64,000 nucleotides of DNA. Source: Micromonospora siamensis. Lineage in GTDB: Bacteria; Actinomycetota; Actinomycetes; Mycobacteriales; Micromonosporaceae. The notes beneath the pieces are model-generated. The model worked only from the letters and a program-made list of their open reading frames with translations, made no database searches and was not told the origin of the DNA. Made by a program: the position numbers and the translations under genes. The first letter of the stretch is position 1, and every line of letters begins with the position of its first letter. Positions 23,101 to 31,212 of this stretch are shown here, one piece after another. Where the stretch lies: NCBI RefSeq assembly GCF_900090305.1, contig NZ_LT607751.1, positions 248,001-312,000 of the forward strand, given 5' to 3'.

Positions 23101-23629
23101 GCACACCGCCCACCGGCTCGCGGTGCGGCGCTGCTACGGCGGGTCGATGTCCTCCCGGAAGCTGGTCGGCCTGGACGAGGCGCACTTCATGGAGGGCTGG
23201 CGCTCCGGCCGGTCCTTCCTCGTCCGCCTCGCCCGCGACTCCCGAAAGTGGAACCTCGCCGCACTGGTCGCCTCGCAGAACCCGAAGGACATCCTCGGCC
23301 TCGACGTGCAGAACCTCGTCTCCACCGTCTTCGTCGGTCGGATCGCGGAGGACAGCGAGATCGCCTCCGAGGCGCTGCGCCTGCTCCGGGTGCCGGTCAA
23401 CGACGGCTACGAGGCCACCCTCGCCTCACTCTCCGCCGCCGACGCCGGCTCCTCCGCCCGCCTCGGGTTCCGCGAGTTCGTCATGCGGGACGTCGACGGA
23501 CGGGTGCAGAAGGTACGCGTCGACGTCTCGTACGTCGACGGACTGCTCGAACACCTGGACACCACTCCGGCGGCGGTCGCCCAGGCCGCCGGCCAACTGC
23601 CGACTCTCCTGCCTGACCTGGAGGCGTGA
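20099..23629 (+). CDS. VirB4/TraC-like type IV secretion ATPase with long disordered N-terminus
   Basis: This 1176-residue protein is the motor expected of a type IV secretion system. Residues 1 to about 310 are rich in Pro, Ala and Arg and look disordered; VirB4 proteins normally lack this. From about residue 330 (ELAVTEIAGHLTFTPNTVTAWYW) it follows the VirB4/TrbE pattern, with Walker A EPGGGKSTLLG (Lys792), Walker B KLVGLDEAHF (Asp1026-Glu1027) and the downstream LVASQNPKDIL motif. The ATG has a GGGCGAGG ribosome site. Both catalytic motifs are intact, so ATPase activity is likely. The VirB6-like gene starts immediately downstream. Confidence 0.85.
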   Translation: MNRSSTPGSPAGRHAGPHGNRARSLDYAEEGGPDEAALDPALVPSPGHGRVGVFQAPRPSNQRAVEPAAPPPLVGDGTDIDSPFLDLFGGTRPGPARAALPAPPTSHRSPAVAPHHGGEREQPAIPHQPPAPVVEPAPGVRHRTPPRPAGRQPAAEAPSPAARPPLSEPVALTGRSPAVELPPAPEPAPALEPPPARQLPPARSRVPHQPGDRLPVLRPTADAGSGTLPAETAEVHDVRPTEPELPAYGRRAFRREAEARPVGREMTAPPGHEVATPPGQDMAPPAGRDVASPAGRALAPPRQRAAAKRDDKPVRPVRIKPPKIKFGDRDPSVELAVTEIAGHLTFTPNTVTAWYWLPEVRWAFRPDAEREALLAAISEQYAGLAGFRLHLRRTTRPFPADEWARTVDAHTAAPLPDVPGTTGWADHLVAAQRHLMSVNHAEGQTYLGVTFARRSLGDSLTERLLRAFGRGTAEGERRKLGRTVEQFDEVLGAFGMRGRRVTAQELEWLLYRSVALCMAPPGTLSPVTDGRWERGDLLALTEQIERYRTPYGSTVKLVNRMTGEERHVAVLAVGRMEPLEIPERHEPWLHFHERLPWPMEISTRVDILGSGDSFRNLEHRLRMIRSQQLDYAEHGIDAPPELERLAKRALVIGDEMTTGLPVDSARAHGWHRIAVGGRTREECLERARRLVQLYSRELRISLQHPKNQDWLAREFIPGEPIANTGYVRRMPVPLLAAALPQAASTVGDRRGDLIGRTAGTCRRPVFLDLHFPMEVRERSGLAVFVAEPGGGKSTLLGALGYLAARRGAQVTLLDPSGPLARLCAMPELRPYSRVLNLTGSEHGTLAPYSLIPTPLRSEFGSGAAGDREFEIAVSNARAERRMLVQDICMMLVPPQVAREASTATLFRHAVRQVPAEETSTLDDVVTCLQGLDDDAGRELANLLLDTAEMPLAMLFFGRPPEGLLGADAALTVITMAGLRLPDLKIEREYWSAEEALALPMLHTAHRLAVRRCYGGSMSSRKLVGLDEAHFMEGWRSGRSFLVRLARDSRKWNLAALVASQNPKDILGLDVQNLVSTVFVGRIAEDSEIASEALRLLRVPVNDGYEATLASLSAADAGSSARLGFREFVMRDVDGRVQKVRVDVSYVDGLLEHLDTTPAAVAQAAGQLPTLLPDLEA

Positions 23630-23630
23630 C

Positions 23631-25598
23631 ATGGCGAGGGCCCGGGCACGGATCGCGGCGCTCCTCCTCGCGCTCGGCGTACTCGCCGGGGCCACCATCG
23701 GGTGGCCGGTGGTCGGTGGCACACCGGCGTCCGCCGCACCGGCCGCGCCCGTCACCCGGGCCGCCGCCGCTGCCGAACTGTGCAGCACCCAGGAGTGGCA
23801 GACCGACTTCCGGGCCTGCGTCGCCAAGCTCAAGGCGGTCAGCGACGACCAGGTCCAGTGCCGCAACGCGCCGACACCGGGCGCGCCGGACTCCGGCCTG
23901 GCCGGCTGGTTCGCCTCCCGGCCGGACTCGTCGAAGCTGCCGGGCCCCAAGGGCCTCTACAGCGACTACGGGTACGCCGGGTACAGCTACACCACGTACG
24001 ACGTCGAGGGCGGGTGCGCCTCCTCCGTCCTGCACCCCGACTACCGCTTCACCACCATGGTGGCCAACGGGGAGTTCATGTTCGCCAACGCCGTGATCGG
24101 CGCGTCGAACGCGCTCCGGGAGCGGGCCTGGGATCCCCGCTCGATGTGGGGTTGGGCCGACCCGCTGGTCGAGCAGGCCACCAAGGCCGTGTACCGGAAG
24201 GTGTTCAGCGTCTTCGGCATCGTCACGCTCTGCGTGGTGGGTCTCTACCTGCTCTGGCGCTCCCGGCAGTCGGACATGAGCAACGCGATGACCACTGCCG
24301 GATGGGCGCTGCTGGTGATGGTGGCGGTGACCGCGCTGGCCGCGTGGCCGGTCAAGTCCGCCAACATCGCCGACGGCACCCTGGTCACGACGCTCGCGGT
24401 GGTCCACGACGCGGTCGGCCCCGCGACCCGCGACACACCACCCGGGCAGTGCGACGACCCGAACCCGGAGGCGTGCAAGGATCACCGGCCGCCGGCCGTC
24501 CGGGCCAGCGACACCTCCACCGAGACCATGCTCTACCGCAACTGGCTGCGGGGGATCCTCGGCTCGGCGGACAGCGAGACGGCCAAGAAGTACGGCCCCG
24601 CGCTGTACGACGCGAAGTCCCTCACCTGGGACGAGGCGGAGTCGATGCGCGCGAATCCCGCCACCCGCAACGTCGTCATCAAGGCTAAGCAGCAGCAGTG
24701 GGCCAAGGTCGCCGAGCAGATCAAGTCGGAGGACCCGGAGGCGTACGAGTATCTCCAGGGCGTGCGGGACATGGACCGGGTCGGGGCCGGCTTCATCGCG
24801 GTGCTCGCCTCGCTGCTCTTCGCGATGTTCGACCTCACCGCCTCCCTGCTGGTCCTGCTGGGCTTCCTGATCTTCCGGTGGGCGGTGATCGCGGCGCCGA
24901 TCCTCGGCACGATCGGCCTGATGCGGCCGGCGAGCGCCGGGCTGCGCCGGCTGGGCAACGCCGTCGTCGCCGCCGTCTTCAACATCGCCATCTTCGGCAC
25001 CGGCGCGGCCATCTACCTCTTCGCGGTCGACCTGATCATGAGTACGCCGACCCTGCCCGGCTGGCTCCAGGTGGTGCTGGTCTGGCTCTGCGGCGTGGTC
25101 GGCTGGCTCCTGCTGCGCCCCTACCGGCGCATCACCCAACTCGGCGGCAAGGACAGCAGCGAGGCGGTCAGCTCGGCCGGCTCGTGGCACCGCCGCTTCT
25201 TCCGTGACGTGCGGGTGGCCGCGCGGCTGGATGTGGTGGAGCCGGGTGGCACGACCGAACCGGCGATGGGTCGCCGCCGCGGCGTGGTGCCGGAACAGAC
25301 CAGCCTGCGCCCCGAGGCCCGCCGGGAGGACCCGGTGCACTCGTCGACGCGGCCGGAGCCGACCGGGTCCGCCGAGCGGCAGCGGTCGGACGGGCGGGAG
25401 GGCGTCGGCGAGGCACCCGAGGTCGAGCAGCGGCGCCCGGAGCGGCCAATTCCCCCGCAACCCCGCCGCCGGGCCCCGGCCACCTGGACGGAGCCGGACG
25501 TGCCGGAGGAGAACACCTCCTTCGCCATCTACCGGCCCGGGTCGGCCGACCGTGAGCCCGCGCAGCCCACCCCCCGGGTGCGGTCCGAGGCACGGTGA
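23631..25598 (+). CDS. VirB6/TrbL-like polytopic membrane protein
   Basis: The 655-residue protein has a cleavable-looking signal peptide (residues 1-36, ASAAPAAP) followed by an external domain with several cysteines (for example CSTQEW, FRACVAKL, QCRNAP), then about six membrane helices between residues 190 and 500 and a basic, disordered cytoplasmic tail of about 150 residues. This is the VirB6/TrbL layout in Gram-positive conjugation systems. It starts 1 base after the VirB4-like stop and overlaps the next gene by GTGA. Sequence identity to a named family cannot be established by eye. Confidence 0.65.
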   Translation: MARARARIAALLLALGVLAGATIGWPVVGGTPASAAPAAPVTRAAAAAELCSTQEWQTDFRACVAKLKAVSDDQVQCRNAPTPGAPDSGLAGWFASRPDSSKLPGPKGLYSDYGYAGYSYTTYDVEGGCASSVLHPDYRFTTMVANGEFMFANAVIGASNALRERAWDPRSMWGWADPLVEQATKAVYRKVFSVFGIVTLCVVGLYLLWRSRQSDMSNAMTTAGWALLVMVAVTALAAWPVKSANIADGTLVTTLAVVHDAVGPATRDTPPGQCDDPNPEACKDHRPPAVRASDTSTETMLYRNWLRGILGSADSETAKKYGPALYDAKSLTWDEAESMRANPATRNVVIKAKQQQWAKVAEQIKSEDPEAYEYLQGVRDMDRVGAGFIAVLASLLFAMFDLTASLLVLLGFLIFRWAVIAAPILGTIGLMRPASAGLRRLGNAVVAAVFNIAIFGTGAAIYLFAVDLIMSTPTLPGWLQVVLVWLCGVVGWLLLRPYRRITQLGGKDSSEAVSSAGSWHRRFFRDVRVAARLDVVEPGGTTEPAMGRRRGVVPEQTSLRPEARREDPVHSSTRPEPTGSAERQRSDGREGVGEAPEVEQRRPERPIPPQPRRRAPATWTEPDVPEENTSFAIYRPGSADREPAQPTPRVRSEAR

Positions 25599-26149
25599 CG
25601 GTCATGCGACGGGCGCTGGAGTTCCTCTTCACCCGGGCACTGCGGTCGAGGATCGGCGTCGCGCTCGGCATCGCGGTGGTGGTCTTCGGGATCATCGGCG
25701 CGGCGCGTCTGGTCTCCGGGCCGGACCAGTCGGCGACCGGACTGACCACCCGACCGCGCGAGCCGATCACCACGGTGGACCCGCGCACCGGTGACGACGG
25801 CGCGAACCTCACCCCGGAGCCGCCGTCGCCGCGGACCCGGTCCGGGGCGTTGACCCCGGAGCGCACCGCCGAGCGGTTCGCGACGGCCTGGCTGGGCGGT
25901 GGCCCCGACGCGAAGCGCTGGCAGGACGCGATGCGTCCCTTCTCGACCCCGACCCTGATCGAGCATCTGCGCGGCGCGGACCCGGCGGGGGTGCCGGCGA
26001 CGCAGGTCACCGGGAAGCCCACCCTGCAGCCGCGGACCGCGACCATCACCGAGGTCACCCTGCCGCTCGACTTCGGCCGGCTCCGGCTGACCCTCGTCTC
26101 GCCCGACGGGCGATGGCTGGTGGACACCGTCGACTGGGAGCGGGAATGA
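25595..26149 (+). CDS. Single-TM protein with NTF2-like outer domain, VirB8/TcpC-like
   Basis: The 184-residue protein has one membrane helix (about residues 20-41), a Pro/Thr-rich linker, and a 90-residue outer domain (TPERTAERFATAWLGG ... DFGRLRLTLVSPDGRWLVDTVDWE) whose pattern fits the NTF2-like fold of VirB8/TcpC conjugation proteins. The GTG overlaps the upstream stop as GTGA and its own stop overlaps the next ATG as ATGA, so the three genes are translationally coupled. Confidence 0.6.
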   Translation: MTVMRRALEFLFTRALRSRIGVALGIAVVVFGIIGAARLVSGPDQSATGLTTRPREPITTVDPRTGDDGANLTPEPPSPRTRSGALTPERTAERFATAWLGGGPDAKRWQDAMRPFSTPTLIEHLRGADPAGVPATQVTGKPTLQPRTATITEVTLPLDFGRLRLTLVSPDGRWLVDTVDWERE

Positions 26150-27294
26150 CCGACGACGCCGCATCTTCGACGCCCCGCCGTACCCTGCGGCGCGGCGCCG
26201 TCGCCACCGCGCTGACCGCACTCCTCGCGCTGCTCTGCTGCGTCGGCGGTGCGGGCGCGTTCCTGCTCACCGAGCTCGGGGACGAGCAGAAGGACGACCC
26301 CCGCATCGCCGGGCTCACCTGCGGCACGTCGCACACGGTCAAGGTCGCCGGCATCATGCCCCGCTTCACGAAGTACGGCGACGACCAGATCCGCAACGCC
26401 GCGGTCATCATCAAGGTCGGCCAGGACATGAAGGTGCCGGCCCGGGGCTGGGTGATTGCCGTCGCCACCGCCATGCAGGAGTCGGCCCTGCGCAACCTCG
26501 GGCACCTCGGGCGGCGCAACGACCACGACTCGGTGGGCCTGTTCCAGCAGCGCCCCAGCCAGGGCTGGGGCACCCCGGCCCAGTTGCAGGACCCGGCGTA
26601 CGCGGCGGGCAAGTTCTACCAGAAGCTGCTCACCATCCCCGGCTGGGAACGGCTCAGCCTCTGGGAGGCCGCCCAGAAGGTGCAGGTCAGCGCATTCCCC
26701 TACGCGTACGCCAAGCACGAGGACCTGGCCGGCCAGATCGTCGACGCGCTGGCCGGCGGGGCCGCCCGCACCGTGCAGTTGGGCGCCAAGGCGGTCTGTG
26801 ACGTGGCCGCCGGCGCCCGGATCGCCGCCTCCGGCTGGACCGCGCCCCTCCCCGGCGGGGTGGTCTCCGGCTTCCGGACCGCCGAGCGACCGGCGCACAA
26901 CGGGGTGGACCTCGATGCCGGCAAGGACACCCCGATCCACGCCGCCGCCAGCGGCCGGGTCCTAGTCGCCCGCTGCGACCCCGACCACAGCGGGCGACGC
27001 GACTGCGGACGGGACGGCTACCCCGGCAAGGGCGGCTGCGGGTGGTTCGTCGATATCCTGCACGCCGGGGGCTACATCACCCGCTACTGCCACATGATCC
27101 GGCAGCCGTTGGTGAAGCCGGGCCAGCTGGTGACCGTCGGCCAGGAGATCGGCCGCAGCGGCAGCAGCGGCAACTCCTCCGGCCCGCACCTGCACTTCGA
27201 GGTCCACGTCGACGGCGACCGGTCGAAGGCCGGGGCGATCAACCCGGTGCCGTTCATGCGCGAGCGGGGCGCCCCGGTGGACCGGAAGGCATGA
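26146..27294 (+). CDS. Two-domain wall hydrolase: lysozyme-like plus M23 endopeptidase
   Basis: The 382-residue protein has a membrane anchor or signal at about residues 19-41. The first outer domain contains AVATAMQESALRN (likely catalytic Glu112) and SVGLFQQRPSQGWG, as in transglycosylase/lysozyme folds of VirB1-type proteins. The second (from about residue 235) has the M23 zinc motifs H251-x3-D255 and H348-L-H350. Such enzymes open the peptidoglycan for type IV secretion. Gram-positive conjugation loci often carry a two-domain hydrolase, usually with NlpC/P60 as second domain; here it is M23. It is coupled to the VirB8-like gene by an ATGA overlap. Confidence 0.85.
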   Translation: MTDDAASSTPRRTLRRGAVATALTALLALLCCVGGAGAFLLTELGDEQKDDPRIAGLTCGTSHTVKVAGIMPRFTKYGDDQIRNAAVIIKVGQDMKVPARGWVIAVATAMQESALRNLGHLGRRNDHDSVGLFQQRPSQGWGTPAQLQDPAYAAGKFYQKLLTIPGWERLSLWEAAQKVQVSAFPYAYAKHEDLAGQIVDALAGGAARTVQLGAKAVCDVAAGARIAASGWTAPLPGGVVSGFRTAERPAHNGVDLDAGKDTPIHAAASGRVLVARCDPDHSGRRDCGRDGYPGKGGCGWFVDILHAGGYITRYCHMIRQPLVKPGQLVTVGQEIGRSGSSGNSSGPHLHFEVHVDGDRSKAGAINPVPFMRERGAPVDRKA

Positions 27295-27311
27295 GGTCGC
27301 CCAGCAGATGA
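27291..27311 (+). CDS. 6-codon bridging micro-ORF after the wall hydrolase gene
   Basis: ATG at 27291 overlaps the hydrolase TGA as ATGA, encodes MRSPSR, and its TGA (27309-27311) overlaps the next ATG (27308) as ATGA. It is the shortest of the two-sided overlaps seen. Confidence 0.4.
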   Translation: MRSPSR

Positions 27312-27910
27312 CCGGGCCCCTCCCCGACCCCTTCGCCGGCCAGCCCGACTGGGCGCCGCTGCCACCCCGGCCCGTCGAGATCGTGCCGGCGACCGGCCGG
27401 GTCGAGCTGCGCGGCCGGCGGGTCCTGGTCGGCCTGCCTGGGCTCGGCTGGCGCGGCGACCTGCGCGCCGACGACCGGGTGGTGCAGAACAGCCGCACCT
27501 ACGTGCCGGTCATCCCGGAGCACGAGTGGTACCGGGCCGAGGCCGAGCAGGTGGAGGTCTTCGCCCCGCTCGTGCCGGTCGAACGGGTGTGGGTGGAGAC
27601 GATCGGCGAACGGTCGCCCGTCACCGGCACGGCACCCGCCGCAGGTTCACGGTTGGTCTCCCTGGACCAGCCCTCGCACCGCGCACCCACGCCGGTCTTC
27701 GAGGCCGACGCGGTGAGCGGACGCCGGGTCGTGCACGTCGTCGACGCGGTCGAGCATCGCGACCTGCGAGCCGTCACCGAGACCTACTCCGGGGCGGAGG
27801 GCGATATCTGCGTCCGCGTCACATCGGAGCTCGACTGGTACCGCTGGGCCTGGCGCGGCCAGCCGCCCACCACCCTGGAGGTCCCGGTGCATCTACTCTG
27901 GATCGAATAG
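27308..27910 (+). CDS. Unknown soluble protein of the secretion-like cluster
   Basis: The 200-residue product has no signal peptide or membrane helix and is rich in Val, Arg, Glu and Trp, suggesting a beta-rich fold. Distinctive stretches are VGLPGLGWRGDLRADDRVVQNS and ELDWYRWAWRGQPP. I recognise no family. It is coupled to the wall hydrolase through a 6-codon micro-ORF and ends 3 bases before a convergent gene. Confidence 0.55.
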   Translation: MTGPLPDPFAGQPDWAPLPPRPVEIVPATGRVELRGRRVLVGLPGLGWRGDLRADDRVVQNSRTYVPVIPEHEWYRAEAEQVEVFAPLVPVERVWVETIGERSPVTGTAPAAGSRLVSLDQPSHRAPTPVFEADAVSGRRVVHVVDAVEHRDLRAVTETYSGAEGDICVRVTSELDWYRWAWRGQPPTTLEVPVHLLWIE

Positions 27911-27913
27911 TGC

Positions 27914-28486
27914 CTATACCTGCGGGTGCGCCCCACACAGCCGCCATTCGTCCTCTTCTTTGACCACGTCAAAGGTCCAGTCCTCGCGCCGGCTGCTGCG
28001 TGGCTGCCCGTCAGCGAAACCTGCGATGGTCAGTGTTGTGGCCACGCTCTCGCCGTCCTCGGTCTTGGTACTGACGAGTGGACCCCAGTTGATGCGGACC
28101 ACGACCTTGAACTTGGCCTCCCGCTGCTCGACCTCATGGCGAAGGTCCTCGACGGCAGCGAGATCGGCTTTGGCGTCGCAAACGAACTGCGCGGCCTTGG
28201 TGTCGTTTTTGTCGATGAGAAACGCCTGGATGTAGCTAGCCACGACGACATCCGGGGCGCTGCGATCCGGTGCCGTAGCCCGGTCGTACAGGACGAAGGC
28301 GGTCACCGCGCCACCGACCAGCAGCAACGCCAGCACCCCCGCGACCACCACCAGGACGGTACGCAGCCGGCGGGGCGGCCGGCCGGGCGCCGGCGCGGGG
28401 GCCGGCGGCGCGAACTGGTCCGGCGAGGTCCGTTGCGCCGGTACTCGGGACACCTGGGAACCGGCGGGGGGCTGCACTGATTCCAC
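27914..28486 (-). CDS. Single-TM protein with NTF2-like outer domain, unknown function
   Basis: The 190-residue protein has a Pro-rich cytoplasmic start, one membrane helix (about residues 41-66) and an outer domain (VVVASYIQAFLIDKNDTKAAQFVC ... DVVKEEDEWRLCGAHP) typical of NTF2-like lumazine-binding or Mce-associated proteins, with a possible disulfide between the two cysteines. It is the only minus-strand gene inside the cluster. The outer domain uses noticeably more A/T at third positions than its neighbours, which may mean recent acquisition. A TAGCCT -10 lies 6 bases before the GTG. Confidence 0.6.
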   Translation of the reverse strand: MESVQPPAGSQVSRVPAQRTSPDQFAPPAPAPAPGRPPRRLRTVLVVVAGVLALLLVGGAVTAFVLYDRATAPDRSAPDVVVASYIQAFLIDKNDTKAAQFVCDAKADLAAVEDLRHEVEQREAKFKVVVRINWGPLVSTKTEDGESVATTLTIAGFADGQPRSSRREDWTFDVVKEEDEWRLCGAHPQV

Positions 28487-28492
28487 CCCCTG

Positions 28493-28498
28493 AGGCTA
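28493..28498 (-). promoter_or_regulatory. -10 box of probable leaderless promoter
   Basis: TAGCCT on the minus strand is followed by 6 bases and the GTG at 28486. Confidence 0.5.
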
Positions 28499-28704
28499 TC
28501 GGCCGGAAGCCGCGTACCCAATGCCCCGGATCGGCCGATCGTGGCGACCCGCCGGGGCGACACCCCGGGCGGACGGTGAGTCGGGCCACTGCGGTGGGTA
28601 AAGACCGGCGCAGCGCCGACCGACATCCGTCGGGACCTGCCCCGGCTGGGATACGGTCACTGCTCGGGGAGCAGATGTCGGCCTCGGGAAGAGAGGTGGA
28701 CGCG

Positions 28705-31212
28705 GTGGCCAGTCCGAAGGCGCGAGCCGGCCGGTCCGCCGCCCTGCACCGGCGGGCCGCGGCGACCGCGGCGGCCGCCGCCGGCATCCTCGACGAGATC
28801 CGCCCCGCTCCCGCAGACCATCATCGACAGTACGAGCTGGCGGAGCGGCTGCGGACGGCGGCGGCGCTGGCCGCTCCCGGCTGGTCCGGCGAACCGCTGG
28901 AGAGCCTGACCGCGACCACCCCACCGGCGGACACCCCGCCGCAGTTCGTCCGGGTGGGCACCGCCGCGCCGCTCGACGACGCCCGGTTCCCGGCGCTGGT
29001 GCCGCTGGTGGGCACCGGCCACCTCAGTGTCGACGGGGACGCCACCGAGCCGCGGGTGGCCGGGTTGCTCCGCGCGGTGCTGCTGCGGCTGCTGGCCGGC
29101 ACGCCGGCCGGCGGGCTGCTGGTGCGGGCGGTGGACGCCGCCGGCGACACCTTCGCCGGGTTCGCGCCGCTGGCCGACGCGGGTCTGCTGCCGCCGCCGG
29201 CGGTCGACGTGGCCGGGCTGCGGGCGGTGCTCGACGAGGCCGAGCAGTGGGTCGGCGCGGGCGCCACCCGGCAGCGCCGGCACGACCGTACGCTGCTGCT
29301 GGTGGTGGCCGAACTGCCGGCCGGAACGGGGTCGAGCGACCTGGACCGGCTGGCGGAACTGGCCGCCCAGGGCCACCGGGCGGGCTTGCACCTGGTGCTG
29401 GCCGGCTGGCCGACCCGACGGGATCCGCTGCCCCGGGCCACCCCGCTGGCGGTACGCAACGCGTACGCGCTGGTCGGGGATCCACCGGAGGCGGCGTTGA
29501 GCTCGCCCGGGTCGGCGTCCCCCGGCGGCCTGAACTCGCCGGTCTTCGTGGACGCGGATCCTCCGGCCGAGCTGGTGACGGCGGTGTGCCGCCGGCTGGC
29601 CCGGCAGATCGAGGACGGTTCCCGGCTCGCCCTGGCCGACCTGCTGCCGGCCGGGGAGCTGTGGGAGTCGACCTCCGCCGACGGTCTGAGCACGATGGTG
29701 GGTGACGCCGCCGGCCGGCCGGTGAGCGTCGGGTTCACCGAGCTGACGCCGCACTGGCTGGTCAGCGGGCGGTCCGGGGCGGGGCGGTCGGCGTTCCTGA
29801 CCAACGTGCTGTTCGGCCTGAGCGCCCGGTACGGCCCCGACGAGCTGGCCCTCTACCTGGCGGACCTGGGCGAGGGTGAGTCGTTCGCCGAGTTCCTGCA
29901 GACCGAGCGGGACCGGTCGTGGGTGCCGCAGGTGCGGGCCGCGGGAATGGCCGCCGACCGGGAGTACGTGGCAGACCTCCTCGGTGAGCTGGAGGCGGAG
30001 CTGCACCACCGGGAGGAGGCGGGTCGCCGGGCCGGCGGGCAGCGCTATCCGGAGCTGCGGCAGCACCAGGCTCTGCCCCGGATCGTCTGCGTGATCGACA
30101 ACTTCCCCCTGCTGCTGCGCGAGCGGGACCGGCTGGCTGCGGAGACGCTGGCCCGGTTGGACGCGCTGGCGCGCGGCGGGCGGGCGTACGGCATCCACCT
30201 GGTCCTGGCCGGCGAGGGTGACCTGGGCATCGGTGGCCCGCGCCACCCGCTGCTCGGCCAGTTCCCGGTGCGGGTGGCGCTGCCCGGCGGGTCGGCGGTG
30301 CTGGAGCCGGCGAACGACGCGGCGGCCGGGCTGCCGGTGGGCAGCGCGGTGGTGAACACCGCCGGCGGGCTGGGCGGCCCGCGGGGCGCGACCCGGGGAC
30401 ACGAGCGGATGATCCGCTTCCCGGATCCGCACGAGGATCCGGACAAGCTGGCCGCGTTGCGGCAGCGGCTCTGGTCGGCCCGCCCCGAGGACGCCACCCC
30501 GCCGCTGGTCTTCGCCGGGTACGCCCGGCCTCTGCTGGCGAACGACCCCCGCTTCCGGGCGGCGACGGCGGGTCGGGCGCACGGGCCGGCCGCGTTGCTC
30601 GGCCGGGCGGTGGACGTCCGCCGCAGCACGGTGACGGTGCCGCTCGGGCCGGCGGCGGGACGGAACCTGGCGGTCCTCGGTCGCGACGACGAGGCGCGAC
30701 GGCTGCTGGTCACCGCCGCCCGGAGCGTGGCCGCGCACCATCCGGAAGCCCGGTTCGTGTTGGCTCCGCTGGTCGAGGGTTCGGTGGACGCGGCGGACGA
30801 GTTGGCCGGCGCGCTGGCCGGGCACCCCGTGGAGACGGTGGACGCGGCCGGCCTGCGGGCGGCGATGGCGGCGGGCGAGCCCGGCTACCTGGTGGTGTTC
30901 GGGCTGGACGCGGTGGCCGAGGCGGACCTGCCCGGCGAGCAGTTGCGGTCGGTGCTGCTCGACGGCCCGGCCGCGGGGCTGCACCTGTTGGGCTGGTGGC
31001 GGTCCGCGGCCCCGCTGACCACGCTGCTCGGCCCGGCCGGTGAGGTGGACAAGCTGACCGCCGTGGTGGTGACGGACCTGCCGGGTGCCCGGTTGGAGCA
31101 GCTCTTCGACCGGCCGGTGCTGTGGCGTCCCCGGCCCGGCCGGGCGATTCTCTGGGACGGTCCCGGCGAGCGGGGGGCCGTGCTGGCGCCCTTCGGGGAG
31201 GCGGACCAGTGA
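28705..31212 (+). CDS. FtsK/SpoIIIE-like protein with degraded ATPase motifs
   Basis: The 835-residue protein follows the FtsK/SpoIIIE pattern HWLVSGRSGAGRSAFLTNVLFGLSARYGPDELALYLADLGEG, but the Walker A lysine is Arg361 (GRSGAGRS) and the Walker B acidic pair is Asp465-Asn466 (VCVIDNFPLLL). A second, C-terminal domain resembles FtsK but has lost its P-loop (LAVLGRDDEARRLL). The N-terminal 130 residues are helical and Ala-rich. It may be a non-hydrolysing scaffold or coupling-protein relic. The GTG at 28705 has a GAGAGG site; ATG at 28675 is an alternative. Its TGA overlaps a bridging repeat. Confidence 0.75.
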   Translation: MASPKARAGRSAALHRRAAATAAAAAGILDEIRPAPADHHRQYELAERLRTAAALAAPGWSGEPLESLTATTPPADTPPQFVRVGTAAPLDDARFPALVPLVGTGHLSVDGDATEPRVAGLLRAVLLRLLAGTPAGGLLVRAVDAAGDTFAGFAPLADAGLLPPPAVDVAGLRAVLDEAEQWVGAGATRQRRHDRTLLLVVAELPAGTGSSDLDRLAELAAQGHRAGLHLVLAGWPTRRDPLPRATPLAVRNAYALVGDPPEAALSSPGSASPGGLNSPVFVDADPPAELVTAVCRRLARQIEDGSRLALADLLPAGELWESTSADGLSTMVGDAAGRPVSVGFTELTPHWLVSGRSGAGRSAFLTNVLFGLSARYGPDELALYLADLGEGESFAEFLQTERDRSWVPQVRAAGMAADREYVADLLGELEAELHHREEAGRRAGGQRYPELRQHQALPRIVCVIDNFPLLLRERDRLAAETLARLDALARGGRAYGIHLVLAGEGDLGIGGPRHPLLGQFPVRVALPGGSAVLEPANDAAAGLPVGSAVVNTAGGLGGPRGATRGHERMIRFPDPHEDPDKLAALRQRLWSARPEDATPPLVFAGYARPLLANDPRFRAATAGRAHGPAALLGRAVDVRRSTVTVPLGPAAGRNLAVLGRDDEARRLLVTAARSVAAHHPEARFVLAPLVEGSVDAADELAGALAGHPVETVDAAGLRAAMAAGEPGYLVVFGLDAVAEADLPGEQLRSVLLDGPAAGLHLLGWWRSAAPLTTLLGPAGEVDKLTAVVVTDLPGARLEQLFDRPVLWRPRPGRAILWDGPGERGAVLAPFGEADQ

